A stretch of 64,000 bases of DNA from contig SDUX01000008.1 of the NCBI GenBank assembly GCA_008729055.1, positions 310,001 to 374,000 of the forward strand, given 5' to 3'. The translations under genes were made by a program, and so were the position numbers. The number at the start of each line of letters is the position of its first letter. Positions within the stretch are counted from its first letter, which is position 1. Positions 1 to 10,117 of the stretch are shown here, in pieces. Under the pieces are notes generated by a model that was given only the letters and a program-made list of their open reading frames with translations, did no database searches and was not told the origin of the DNA. The stretch comes from Pyropia haitanensis. Lineage: Eukaryota > Rhodophyta > Bangiophyceae > Bangiales > Bangiaceae.

Positions 1-695
1 TCCACCAGCGCGTCCACCCCGCCGCCCGCGCCGGCTGACGGCGCCGCGGACGCGGCGCCCGCGGCGACCACCGGCGCGGCAGCGGCGGCAGCGGAAAACT
101 CGGCAGCCCAGCTACCCGCCGGCGCCGCTGGGGCCACCGCCGGTGCCGCCGCCGCGGCCAGCACGGGCGGCGGCGCGTGCAGCCAGGGCGGCGGTGGCGC
201 GGCGTAGAGCGACGGCGGCGGCGGGGCTACCGACGCAAACGGGGGCGCCACCCACATGGGTGGTGGCGGTGGGCGCGCCGCCACGGGCGGCGTGGCGCCC
301 ACCGGCACCGCCGCTGCCGCGGCGGCGTCCGCCCCAGCCGCCGCCGGCTCCGCCGCCGCCGCGGCCCAACGGCTGGCAAAGAGGTCTCCCCCCGCGCCGC
401 GCCCTCCCCCCCGGGTGTGCCACGCGCCAGGTGGCGGCGCACCCACAACCCCCCCGTGCCGCCACGCGTCGAGAGCATCCACGTGTGGCGGCAAGGCCTC
501 GCGGGCGACCGCCCCTGCCGGCGGTGCCGCCGCCGGCGCGGCTGCCCCCCCAGCCGACGCGGGCACCGCCGCCGCCGCCGCCGCCGACCACGCCGCCTCC
601 GCGGCGGGCGGCAGCGCGGCCGCCTCGGCGGCGGCGGGCAGCGTCGCTGCCGCGTCGCCGCCGCGGGGCCGCGCCGACGCGGCGGCGGTGGCGGT

Positions 696-730
<35 letters not shown>

Positions 731-911
731 AGCCCGCCGCGGCCGCCGGCAGTGCGCCGCCGAGGAGGGACCGGCTGAGCGCGCTCAGCGGGTTGGCCGA
801 CGCGGCGGCGGCGGGGGCGGCGGCCAGGCGCGACGCGGCGGCGGCAGAGGTGGAGCCGCCGCCGCCGCCGGCGGTGCACGTCGCGCCGCTGACCACATCG
901 CGGAAGGACAT
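1..911 (-). CDS. Pro/Ala-rich protein of unknown function, truncated by the left window edge
   Basis: A minus-strand frame opens at an ATG at 911-909 (product begins MSFRDVVSGATCTAGG) and stays open for more than 300 codons to the window edge, so its stop lies outside. Read in this frame the product has dispersed Ser, Thr, Asp, Trp and Tyr (for example DLFASRWAAAAAEP near 350-400 and PPFASVAPPPPSLYAAPP near 190-245). The other two minus frames are stop-limited and Arg-rich. The C-terminal visible part is Pro/Ala low complexity with Trp and Tyr spaced through it. No domain is recognised. The MSF-start followed by Asp resembles the start of some syntaxins, but nothing downstream supports that. 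A G-rich 5' flank (about 930-1060) precedes it. Seen: the open frame. Inferred: that it is coding. Confidence 0.5.
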
Positions 912-1853
912 GGCCTTGGTCTCGGGTGGGGGGGGGGGGGGGGGGGAAGAAAGACGGGGTAGGCACGGAAATAGAGGGGAGAAGCGGGGGGGGGAAGGAA
1001 GATGGGGGGGGCAAGAGACAAGAGGGGAGGAGGGGGACGGGGGGGGGGGGACGCAGACAGCGGGACACGGGCGGGAGTGGCTGGAGCGGCGGAAAGGGTT
1101 GTTGGCCCTCGCGGTGGTGGCAGGCGCTGCGCTTTTGGGCCGGCAGCGCATGTGGAACCTTGCCCCGTTTTCGGCCAGGGGAGGACCGCCAGATTTGGTC
1201 ACAGAAAGCGATGGAAACAACGGGCATCGTCTGTACGATAGCCAGAGCGGTTCGCACGCGACGTGGTCACGGACCGCACTTCCCGCGGCGGTCACACCGC
1301 GCTCCGACAAGGAGAGCCCCCGCGCGAGCGGACCGGCCAGCGACGGCATCCGTGATGTCAGCCACGACGACGAGACCAACTTTGGCAGGGTCGCTCCTCT
1401 CGCGTTTCATCGGGTCGACGGCGGCGCCCGTCGCGTCTACTCTCCACACTGGAGCTGCGTCGAGTGGCAACGGCGCTTGGGCTGGTCGTGCAACTAGGCG
1501 TCTCGACCTTCTTCTCCGTAGCCTCGGTGGTGGGTGCGCCGGCGGTGCGACAGGCAGGAGACCACACCGTGAACGGACACGCTGCCGGCGTCCGGTTTTC
1601 ACATTTTCCCCGAGTTTGGCGTCGAAAATGCAAAAGGTACACGTGTGACAAGGAGAGTTGCGCAACTGCGCGTGACGCCGAGGATCGGACACACAATTTC
1701 TTCTCATAAGGAGCCGTGGATCACATCGTTGGCGCGCCGGCGAAGGAGTCTGTTGCGAGTCTTTGCCGTCACCTTGAGCGCATCATTGACCGCCGTGTCG
1801 TCGCGCTTCCCGCCCCCCCCCACCCTGGTCCCTGGTCTCACCGCCACCCCACC
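912..1853. other. Intergenic region between divergent genes
   Basis: This 0.94 kb separates the minus-strand gene ending at 911 from the plus-strand gene at 1854. The first 150 bases hold several G runs of 7 to 18 bases. From about 1100 to 1750 the sequence is more mixed and lower in GC, as expected for a shared promoter, but no motif can be named. Overlapping open frames here are Arg-rich and look spurious. Confidence 0.5.
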
Positions 1854-3070
1854 ATGGGCTCCTTACGGGCGGTTCTTCCCCCCGCCCGCCTACTTTGTTC
1901 TGCCCACCGCCCGTGGGCGGTGGCGGCCGGCGTTGGCCGCCGATCCGCGTCGACGGCGCCCCCCGACGGCGGCGCCGATGCGCCGGATGCGCCCACGCCC
2001 CCGTCCCCCTCCCCTGCGTCTTCCTCCTCCGAGTCCCCAGACGCGGCCGCTACCACCGACGCGCCCACCCTGCCTGCTGGTGCGTCTACCCCCTCGCCGC
2101 CCGCCCCGACGGTGGACGCGGCGGCCTCCCCCGCCAACGGCGGCGCCGCGGCGCCCCCCCCGTCGACGCCCGCGGCGCCCCCCCCGTCGGCACCCGCGGC
2201 GCCCCCCCCGTCGACGCCCGGGGCGCCCCCCCCGTCGACGCCCGCGGCGGCTCGTGCACTGGCGGCACTGGAAGCGGTCCGGCGGGCGCGCACGCACCCC
2301 CCCCCCGTGGCGGCCGTGGCGGCCGATGAGCTGTGGGCGACCCGCCTGCGGTCAACGCCGCCGCCGTCCCTGGAGGGCGGCGGCGGACGCCGTGCGCAGT
2401 TTGGCGCGCCCCCGCCACGGCCGCCTGGGCGGCGGGGGGAGGACGCCACCGGTGGCCTCGTCCGCCACGTCCTGGTCGACCCGGTGGGGGGGGCGGAGGG
2501 CGCGGGCGGGCTGCCCGGCTTGCGACGGGCAGGCGGCGGCAGGGGCCCGGCGGGGGGCGTGGGGGGTGAGGGGGCGACGGTGGCGGCCGCCGCCGCCGCT
2601 GCCACCCCTGCGCCGGCGCCTGCGGCCGCCGCCGGGGCGACCGACCCCGCGCCGGTGACCGACGGGGATGGCGCGGCGGCGGTGGCCGCGGGTGCCCCGT
2701 CGGGGGCGCCCGGCGCCGACGCCTCGTCGACGGAGGTTGCCCCCGTGACGGCGGAGGGGGCGTCGACGCTGTCTTCCCCGACGGCCCGGTGGGCGGCGTC
2801 GCTGGGCGACACCCCCCCCCCGGCTTTGGGGACCTCTTTGGCGACGCCCCGCCGCCGCCGCCGGGCAACGCCATCGCGTGGGCCGCCGCCCGCCGCGCGA
2901 CCGCCCGCACCCGCACGTCCTTCCTGTTTATCGAGGTGGGCGCCGGCGTGCCCCGCGGCGGGACCCGCGCCGTGTGGGTGCGCGACGGGGCGGGCGACGG
3001 GGAGCGCATCCGTAACGCGACCCCGCGGGAGCGGGCGGTGGCGTTGCGGCATTATGGGCAGCGGGCGTGA
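1854..3070 (+). CDS. Orphan protein with mitochondrial-type N-terminus, frame interrupted at a C10 tract
   Basis: The ATG at 1854 sits in a CACCATGGG context. The first 30 residues (MGSLRAVLPPARLLCSAHRP...) are rich in Arg, Ala, Leu and Ser with no acid, as in a mitochondrial presequence. A Pro/Ser/Ala-rich region follows, including four near-identical copies of AAPPPSTP, then DELWATRLRSTPPPSLEGG and GGLVRHVLVDPVGG. At the C10 tract 2812-2821 this frame turns into Arg/Pro filler, while the frame that is one base out continues sensibly (PGFGDLFGDAPPPPPGNAI, then TRTSFLFIEVGAGVP) to a TGA at 3068-3070. With one base restored the product is 405 residues. The final 70 residues look like a folded domain but match no family I recognise. 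Seen: the frame change and composition. Inferred: one gene. Confidence 0.55.
2148..2243 (+). repeat. 24-bp coding minisatellite, four units
   Basis: Four tandem copies of a 24-bp unit beginning gcggcgcccccccc and ending gtcgacgccc, each encoding AAPPPSTP or a one-residue variant (SAP, GAP). The unit is a multiple of three, so copy number can change without shifting frame. Each unit contains a C8 run. Confidence 0.9.
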
Positions 3071-3587
3071 GCGGCGGCGAGCGTCAGCGGCAGCGGCGGC
3101 GAGTATGGGCGGCAGCGAGTGTGAGCGGCAGCGAGTGTGTGCGGCAGCGAGCGTGAGCAGCTGCGAGCGTGAGTGGCAGCGGTCGGCGAGGTGCCGCCAG
3201 TCCACAAAGAGTTTGTGGTTTTGTAGGGAAGAGGACAAGGTTCGTGTGGGGGAAGACTGCGTGCGGCGACCCAGAGTATGTTGCTGTTTGGTTGGTCGTC
3301 GCGTGCATGCTTTGTGTTCTCTCTCTCTGCTCTGCCTTTGCTGTGTGCGTCGTCCGTGGGTCCGCCGCCTGTATCATGCACGCCTCGAAACAACGCAACA
3401 AGAATTACGTAATTTCAGCCGGCCACGCGTCACGACGCCCAACGTGCGCGCGTCAGCGACAGAGCGGTGAGACCGTCTCGCCTGACAGCTGCGTGGGTCC
3501 CCGTCGTCTCTCCCGCTGCCCGCCGTCCCGTGCGGGCGCACCGGCATCCCGCCCCCCCCGGCGGTTGCCAAACGGGCGGCTGCAGCC
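3071..3587. other. Intergenic, with minisatellite at its left end
   Basis: The left 115 bases are tandem repeat (described separately). The remainder (about 3190-3580) is mixed sequence containing the 5' flank of the p24 gene. I see no gene. An open frame starting at 3169 is out of keeping with the codon bias of its neighbours. Confidence 0.5.
3107..3186 (+). repeat. 16-bp minisatellite just after a stop codon
   Basis: Five tandem copies of a 16-bp unit close to gagcggcagcgagtgt, with increasing divergence to the right. The array starts 37 bases after the stop codon of the orphan gene, so it probably lies in its 3' untranslated region. Confidence 0.8.
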
Positions 3588-5066
3588 ATGGTGGCTCCCC
3601 GCGGCCATCGGTTGGTGGCGGTGACGACCGCCGACGGTGCAGCCGCGGCGGCCCGCCGTGGCCGCGGCGGCCGTCGCCCCTGGCGGGCGCTCGGCGTCGC
3701 GGCGGCGACGGCGGCGGCGGCGGCGGCGGCGGCGGTGGTGGTGGCGACGGCGGCGGCGGGCGCGGCTGCGTATGAGGTGGTGCTGGATTCGCGGCAGCAG
3801 CGGTGTGTGACCGAAGAGCTGGAGGCGGGCACCCACGTACGCGACCGCGCTAGCGTTTTTCCTCTTGCTCGCTCTGGGTGCTGTGGTCTCTGGTGTTTTG
3901 TTCGCCCGTGTGTGCGTGTGTCTCAGTGGGGCTGTAGCGCCTCGGTTGGTAGCGGCGTGAACGCCTCACGGCGTGACTGCCGTGACCCCGATGGATTCCC
4001 ACCAGTGCGCTCTTTTTTTGGCCGTGGCCGCGCTTGGTGAGCGCCTCCCAGCGGGTGGCACGGCGGATGCCCCAGGGGGGGGTGGCCCACAACTGACGCG
4101 CCACACGCTCGGACCCGCCCCCCTCCGTGCCTACGTTTGAACGATACCGACACGCGCCGACGGGCGGAACGCACAGATGCGGGGCCTGGTGAGCGTCGCG
4201 GACGCCGCGCCCGGCGTGGACATTAGCCTCTTTGTACGTTTGGATGCCGCGCGGTTCCCGCGCTGGGGGGGGGGGGGGGCGGGTGCCCTGCGAGCGGGTC
4301 GGAGGGCGGGTGGACGTGTTTGGTTGGCGGCCCGGTGGGGTGCGACGCGGGGGTGGGGCCCCGTGTGTGTTTGACGTCTATGGTGCGGTCGGGTCGCCAA
4401 CGTGCGGGGGACGGACGCGGGTGGTAGTATGCTGACGCTATCCCGTCCCTTGTGTCACCGCCCTGGGTGGCGTTGGCGGTCAAGTTGGACTTGCGTGTCT
4501 GTTTCGCCTCCCGCTTCCATTGTCCCCGCCCCATCCCACAGCTGTCGGACCCGTCGGGCAAGGTCATCATCCACAAGCGCGCCGTGTCGGAACACGCCTT
4601 TGCCTTTCACACCCCCCCCACGCCCCCCCCCCCCCCCCGGCGCCCCCCCCCCCCCCTCCTACCCTACAAGCTCTGCCTCCGCGCGTCCCGCGTCTCCCTC
4701 CGTGGCCGCGGCCGCCGCGGCGGCGACGGCGGCGCGCCGACGGCGCGGCGGGTGCGGGTGCGGCTGAGCCGCGGGGGCCCCCCCCCCGCCCCCCCCCGGG
4801 CGTCCTCGTCGACGCGCACGCCGCGGCGGTGGCGGCGACGCTCGCCGACGTGGCCGCGTCGGTCGACGCGCTCGTCGCGGGCGTCGCGGACCTCCGCGCC
4901 CGTGCGGACGCGGTGGAGCGCGCGTCGGCGGGCGTCGCCGCGTGGGTGGTGGGGGGGGGGGGGTCGGCTGCGCGCTGCTGCTCGGCGTGGGGGGGGGGGG
5001 GTCGCCTGGGCCACGGGGGGGGTCCTCGCCCGCGCCGCGCGTGCCAAGCGGGGGGCGCGCGTGTGA
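3588..5066 (+). CDS. p24/TMED (emp24/GOLD) family cargo receptor, three exons, several homopolymer frame breaks
   Basis: p24 proteins cycle between ER and Golgi in COPI/COPII vesicles as cargo receptors. Exon 1 (3588-3836) encodes a hydrophobic Ala/Val signal sequence and the start of the GOLD domain (YEVVLDSRQQRCVTEELEAG), donor gtacgc. Exon 2 (4177-4233) encodes RGLVSVADAAPGVDISLF, donor gtacgt. Exon 3 (4542-5066) starts LSDPSGKVIIHKRAVSEHAF, the classic DPxGK segment, then YKLCLRAS (second GOLD Cys). After C tracts at 4768-4798 the frame changes and a coiled coil appears (LRARADAVERASAGVAAWVV). After G tracts near 4950 and 4990 it changes twice more, giving a transmembrane stretch (VGCALLLGV, VAWATGG) and a basic tail LARAARAKRGARV with stop TGA at 5064. 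The repaired length is 277 residues, long for the family because of a poly-Pro insert. Family assignment rests on domain order and motifs. Confidence 0.72.
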
Positions 5067-5443
5067 CGCGGCCGCCGCGGCAGACGCATCGTGGGGGGGG
5101 GGGGGGGGCGGGGGGGGGCGGGCGGGGCGTGTCTTTCTCTCCGTGGGCACCCCACGCAGCTGCATGGGGAGGGAAACACGCGATTGCGAGGAGGGGTTGG
5201 GGGGGACGGCCGCCCGTGGGGAGTGGCAGCAAAGGTGTAACCGGCCGCTGCGGCCGGGTCGCGCGGCCCCCTTCAAAGGGAGTGCCGCCGCCAGGTGCCA
5301 CGGCCGGCTGCCGCGGACCCCTGTTTGTATGGGTGCGTGACCGCGGCGGCAGCGCTCGGGGAAGCTCGCCGTGGCGGTGCCCCCCCTTCCCCCCCCCCCC
5401 CCCCCCCCCTTCCGTGCACCCCCAGCACCCGCTGTCGGCCAGC
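5067..5443. other. Low-complexity intergenic DNA
   Basis: G-rich from 5090 to 5130, mixed around 5220-5350, then C-rich with a long C run near 5391-5409. No gene recognised. Confidence 0.5.
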
Positions 5444-6168
5444 ATGAGGCTGGTCGTGCGGACGCAAGGCATACGACCCCCAGTCGCGGTAAGACACCCC
5501 CCCCCCCCCCCGCCGTCAGCGGCGGCCGCCCACCGCCGCGCGCCGCCGTGGGCGCCGCCGCCGCTCCCGCCTCGTCCGCCCCTCCTCCCCCCCGCGGGTC
5601 AACCGCGGCCGCGTCGCGCCCAGCACGGCGGCACGGCGCGCGCGGCCGCCGCGGCGGCCGCCCGTCGCCGCCGACCGTCGCGACCGCCGCCGCCCGCCGC
5701 GGAGCGCGCGCCGCCGTGGCGGCCGCGGCGGCACCCGCGGCGGCGGCGGCCGCGCCCCCTCGTGCGCCGCGGTGGCGGCTCGCTCGCCCCGCGGCGCTCC
5801 CCCCCGCCCGCGTCGCCGCGCGGGTGGCCCACCCGCCGCCGTGCGCGCGCGCGGCGGCGCGGCGGTCTGGCGCGGCGGCCGCCGGCGGGCGGGCGGGTCA
5901 ACCCGCGGTGGTGGTGGGGGTGGCGGCGGCTGCCGCGGCCGTGGCGGCGGCGACGGCGGGCTGGCTCGTGTGCCGCCGCCCGCCGCGGCGGGTGCGCTCG
6001 CCAGCCCGCCGCGGCGCGTCGCCGCCCGTGGGGGGGCCCGCCGCGTTGTGGTGGGGGGGGGCGCCCGGGGCAGGCGGCGGCGGCTGCTGGGGGCGCCACG
6101 CCGCGGCTGCCGCGGCGCCTGCCCCGCCACGCGGCGGGTGTCGGAGCGGCGGCCGCGCCGCGTCTTGA
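5444..6168 (+). CDS. Doubtful Ala/Arg-rich single-pass membrane protein
   Basis: A possible frame starts at ATG 5444 (MRLVVRTQGIRPPVAV), meets a C tract at about 5498-5511, and continues one base out of frame to TGA at 6166. This is the same kind of frame step seen in recognised genes nearby. The product is Ala/Pro/Arg-rich and contains one plausible transmembrane helix (AVVVGVAAAAAAVAAATAGW, near 5906-5965) followed by a basic stretch LVCRRPPRRVRSP. No family is recognised. GC-rich DNA readily gives such open frames, so this may be spurious; a canonical-looking gtaaga at 5489 is also present and could be a splice donor. Confidence 0.22.
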
Positions 6169-6454
6169 CCCCAGATGGGCGGTCCATGAGGGGTGGGGGT
6201 GGCCGCCGCCGCCGTCCCTCGATGCCGCGCCTCGGCGGGCGGGGGGTGATCGCCACCCGCCGCGGTCGGGTGCCTCGGAGCTGCGGCGGCGGCGGCGGTG
6301 GCCGCGGGGGGTGTGCGCCCGGCGCACGCACGCCGCGCAGCTGCCCGTTGGGTGGGCGTGCCACCGGCTGGCGGCGCCGCGGTATGGACGAGGAGGGCGT
6401 CTACAAAGGGCGGCCTGCGTGGTAGAGGCACGCCACCCCATCGCAGCGGCATCC

Positions 6455-6518
6455 CCACCCCCGCCGGGCGCGCCACCCCGCCACCCCCGCCGGGCGCGCC
6501 ACCCCGCCACCCCCGCCG
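6455..6518 (+). repeat. 26-bp tandem repeat, two and a half copies
   Basis: Two identical 26-bp units (6455-6480 and 6481-6506) of the form ccacccccgccgggcgcgcc plus accccg, followed by a partial third copy. It lies in low-complexity DNA upstream of the small secreted protein gene. The stretch 6169-6668 as a whole contains no recognisable gene. Confidence 0.8.
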
Positions 6519-6668
6519 CCGCGTGCCGGCGCCCCCCTTCCCTCCCTACCACCCCTTGGAGGTCCCCCACCCCGGGGAGCGCGCCGCTGCCGCCGTCTTC
6601 TGGGCCTCCAACGCCCCCACCCCCCCCCCCCCCCCCGCCGTTGGCTCCCAACACCGTCGCGTGCGACG

Positions 6669-6841
6669 ATGGCGCCCCGCCGCCGGCCCGTCGCCCTGCT
6701 CCTGTGGCTCGTCACCCTGGCCGCCGCCGCCGCCGCGGCCGCAAACGCGGCGCCAACGGCCATCACGCCCGCCGCCAACGACGCCCTCCGCCTCCTGCCC
6801 GCAACGGCGGCGGGCGGGACCGCCGCCACCGCCGCCACCGC

Positions 6842-6888
<47 letters not shown>

Positions 6889-7076
6889 ACGCCGGCCGTG
6901 CCACCACCGCCGCCGCGACGAGCCGTCAAATCGCGTGCCCCGGCCCCGCGCTGGGCGAGCCGTGTGACGTTACGTGCTGCACCGGCATGTGCTGCTGCCG
7001 GCACGTCGGCTCGCCCCGCCGCGTCGTCCGCGTGTGCGTGCCCGGCCGGGTGGTGGGCGGGCTGGAGCGCTGCTGA
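6669..7076 (+). CDS. Small secreted cysteine-rich protein
   Basis: A complete 135-residue frame from ATG at 6669 to TGA at 7074-7076. Residues 1-28 are a signal peptide: basic start (MAPRRR), hydrophobic core (PVALLLWLVTLAAAAAAAA), then a likely cleavage site after NAA. A Thr/Ala-rich linker with a long poly-Ala run follows. The last 48 residues hold nine cysteines (IACPGPALGEPCDVTCCTGM, then CCCRHVGSPRRVVRVCV and a terminal Cys). The CC and CCC clusters suggest a compact disulfide-bonded domain secreted or cell-wall attached. No known family is recognised, and the spacing does not clearly match knottin, defensin or hydrophobin patterns. An odd cysteine number would allow a dimer. The codon bias is high GC3, as in neighbouring real genes. 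Confidence 0.6.
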
Positions 7077-7543
7077 CGCGGCGGGCTGTGGAGGGGGGGG
7101 GGGGAGAGCGGCTGGCGGTGATGGGCCGGCGGCGGGGAGCGCGGCGGCGCGGGGGCGCCGCGGGGGGGGGTGCCCCAACGTGTGTAGGTAGGTGTGTCTG
7201 GTGAGGGTAGCCGCCGCCGCTGCGGGCGGCGCGCGTGCTGCCTGAGTGGGTGTGACCGCCAGGCCGGACAGAGCGGATGGTGCGGGCCACTGGTCGACAA
7301 GATAGACGCCAAGGGGCCCCGCTTGTAGACGTGCCGCACCGCCAGGCCGCGGGAGGAAGCAGCCCCATCCGAGTCCACCGCGGCGGCGCCGCCACACCCC
7401 AGGGGGAAAAACCACCGCAGAGGAGGGGGGGCGCCGCATCCCAGTTGACCCCGTGCAGCGGCGGCACCGCCCCGCGCCGGGCGTCCGTCCACCACCGCGG
7501 GCGCATCGGCCCGCCGCGGCCGCACCATCACGGGCAGCCCAAG

Positions 7544-7623
7544 CCCCCCCCCCCCCCCCCCCCCCCCAACCCACGTCCCCCCCGGCCAGCCCCACCCGAC
7601 CGCCCCCCCCCCCCCCCCCCCCC
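7544..7623 (+). repeat. Paired long poly-C tracts
   Basis: Two pure C runs of about 24 (7544-7567) and 22 bases (7602-7623) separated by 34 bases of C-rich sequence. Capable of i-motif (C strand) and G-quadruplex (opposite strand) structure. Confidence 0.9.
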
Positions 7624-8838
7624 ACCATCCCCTCATCCCTGGCCCCCCCCCCCCCCGCGCGGCCGCGTTGCACACCCTACGGGGACTACCCCGCACGGCC
7701 GCCACGCCGCCGCTGCCGCCACACCGCGCGGCGGGCGCGGCGGCGGCCGCCGCGGCGGCGGGGCGTCGGCAGCGTCCCCCCGACGGCGGCGGCGGCAGCA
7801 CCGCTCCGCGGCGGCGGCGGCGGCGGCGGCGGCGGTCGCCGCGGACGCGGCCGTCGCCGTCGGTTTGTTAACGCGCCGCGGCGGTCGCGGTTTCCCCTCT
7901 CCCCCCGGGGGAGGCCCGGGAACGTGACCAACGCGCGGCACTCCCCCCCCGCCGTCTGGCGGTGGTCGCCATTGTTGTGGCGGCGGCGGTGGCAATGGCG
8001 GGGACGGCGACGGGCAGAGGCGGCGACGCTGGCGGGGGGGGGGAAGCACGACACGACGGCGGCACTCCTCTGGGCGGCGTGATAGCCGCTGGTGGTTGCC
8101 GACGGCGTCGCGGATGGGGGGCCGCCAACACAGTCGCCACGATGTCCATACAGTACCGGTGGTGGACGGGGGTGCGCCTCGATAGCGGCGGGCGAGGCGG
8201 TCCGCATCGCCGCCAATCCCCTGCGTGCCGTCGGGGAGGAGGGCCCAGCGGGAAAAGGTGCTGGCCTTGGGGGGCCACCGCCGTCACGAGGGGCGCGGCG
8301 GCGGCAGGCACCCTCCCCCCCCCCCCCGACCTCGTCCGCCCCCCGCGGTGGGCGGCTCCTCCAAGACGGACCGCCGCGTCCTCGCGCCGCCCGCCACCAC
8401 GGCGTGGCGTCGTCCACCACCTCGGCGACACCCACTACCTCGTCACCACCGACGCGTGCGACGGCCAGACCCCCCCCCCCCCAACCCGCTGCGGCCGTGG
8501 GTGACCGCGCCGCCGCGGCGGTGCGGCCGACGGGGCTTCCCCCTGTCGGGCCCCCCCCCCCCCCCCCCCGGTTTTGGTGGCGCCGTGCCGCGGCCGCCAC
8601 GGCTGGCGGCACCGTGGAGACAGCACCGCCGCCGCCACCGCCATGGCGTGGCCACCCCGCGGCGCGCCGCCGACAACCCGCCGCCACCGTCGCCGTGCCG
8701 GCGGCGTGGACCCGCGGCGCGTGCCACCGCGATGGCGGCTCCCGGCGTCGTGGGCGCTGCCGCCACCGTCGGCAACGCCGGTGGTTGCCGCGCCACGCCG
8801 CGCGCTCCCAGCCGCTGGCGGGTGGGCTGAGGTGGGCT

Positions 8839-8862
8839 GGGGGGGGGGGGGGGGGGGGGGGG
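8839..8862 (+). repeat. Poly-G tract
   Basis: An uninterrupted run of 24 G. A similar run of 23 G lies at 9564-9586. No gene is associated with either. Confidence 0.9.
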
Positions 8863-10117
8863 CGGCCGGGGCGTTTCCCCGCGCCGCCGTGGCGGGCGTG
8901 CGTCGGGGGGGGGGGGGGGCGCCCACACTGGCGGGTGGCGGCGCCCCCTGGGATGGGCGTCGCCGCCAAGGCGGGAGCGGGTGGCGGCGGTGGTGGTGGT
9001 GGCGGCGGCGGCGGCGGCACCCGCCGCGTCGACTCGGACCGCCACACCGCGTCGGGGTGGGGGCGGCGGCGGCCGCCGCGCGCGGCGGGCGGGGGGGGGG
9101 CGGCCGTCACCGCCACGACGCGGTGTGGCGGCGGCCAGTGGCGACCGCCGCGGCGGCGGCGGCGGTGGGGCGCCGGCGGCAGCGGCCGCCCCCGACGTGT
9201 GCCGCCGCCGCCGCCGGCGGCGGCGGCTGCCGCGGTGCCCGCGCGCGGGATCCGCCGACGCGGCGGCGGCGTCGCGTCGCCGCCGCCGCCGCCGCTGCCG
9301 CCGCCGCCGCCGCCCGTGGCGGTGGGTGGGGTGGTGGTGGTGTTGGCCGGCGAGCCGGTGGGGGGGGGAGGGCGGCGGGGGGGGGGGGGGGGGGGGCGTC
9401 GCGCCGCCGCGGCGGTGCTGGTCGGCGTGCTCGTTGAGGGCGGGGCGCTGGGGTTGGGGGGGAGGGGGGGGGGGCCGGACGGCGGCGCTCGCCGTGGGAT
9501 GCGGCCGTGCTGGAAACGATGGGCGTGTGGGTCGAGTGGGTACCCGCGCGGGAGTGCCGCACTGGGGGGGGGGGGGGGGGGGGGGGAGGGGGGGCGCGAG
9601 TTGATGGAGAGGGATGTGGAAACGGCGGGGGGGGGGGGGGGGGGTGGGGGGGCGGTGTCGGCATCGTCTGCGCTTTTGTTTGGTCTCTCGCTGCCGCCGC
9701 CGCCGCGGCGACCGCGGGCGGTCGTGCCGGCCGCCGCGGCTGCCGCCGCCGCCGCCGCCGCCGCCGCCAGTGGCCGTTGCCGCGGCGTGCCACCGGCGGG
9801 GGGGGGGGATACGCGGCGGCGGCGGCGGCGGCGACCGGGACGGTGGGCCCCCCCTCCCCCCACCCCCCCCCCCCCCTCTCCCCCGCGCCGCCGCGGCGCG
9901 TCGGCGCGTGTGGGCGCCCACCCCCCCCCCCAGAGCTGGCCGGCCGCTTGGCCATCCCCCCCCCCCCCCCCCTCCTCCGCTCCCCCCCTCCGCGCCGTCC
10001 GTCCACGCCCTCGTTCCCCCCCCCCCCCCCCGCCCACCCCCGTCCAGCCTCCCCCCCGCCCGCGGGTGGCGGTACCAATTTCCCCCCCCCCCCCCCCTCT
10101 CCCCCTCCCTTCAGGGG

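Larger units (their letters stand above)
7077..10117. other. Low-complexity region with long pure C and G tracts; no confident gene
   Basis: Three kilobases dominated by (GGC)n/(CCG)n and homopolymers longer than 20 bases. Very long open frames exist on both strands but are Arg/Pro/Gly filler. The only stretches that look like unique coding sequence are on the plus strand: 8352-8411 (VGGSSKTDRRVLAPPATTAW) and 8421-8471 (HHLGDTHYLVTTDACDG), in different frames, with nearly all third positions G or C. They could be exon fragments of a gene fractured by tract errors, but I cannot assemble one. Confidence 0.4.

Noticed and set aside
3070..3190. CRISPR-like spaced repeat
   Set aside because: Units are contiguous 16-bp tandem copies with no spacers; it is a minisatellite in eukaryotic DNA.
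4520..6967. 815-codon plus-strand open frame
   Set aside because: Only the part near 4800-4950 (p24 coiled coil) is meaningful; the rest reads through homopolymers and repeats as Arg/Pro.
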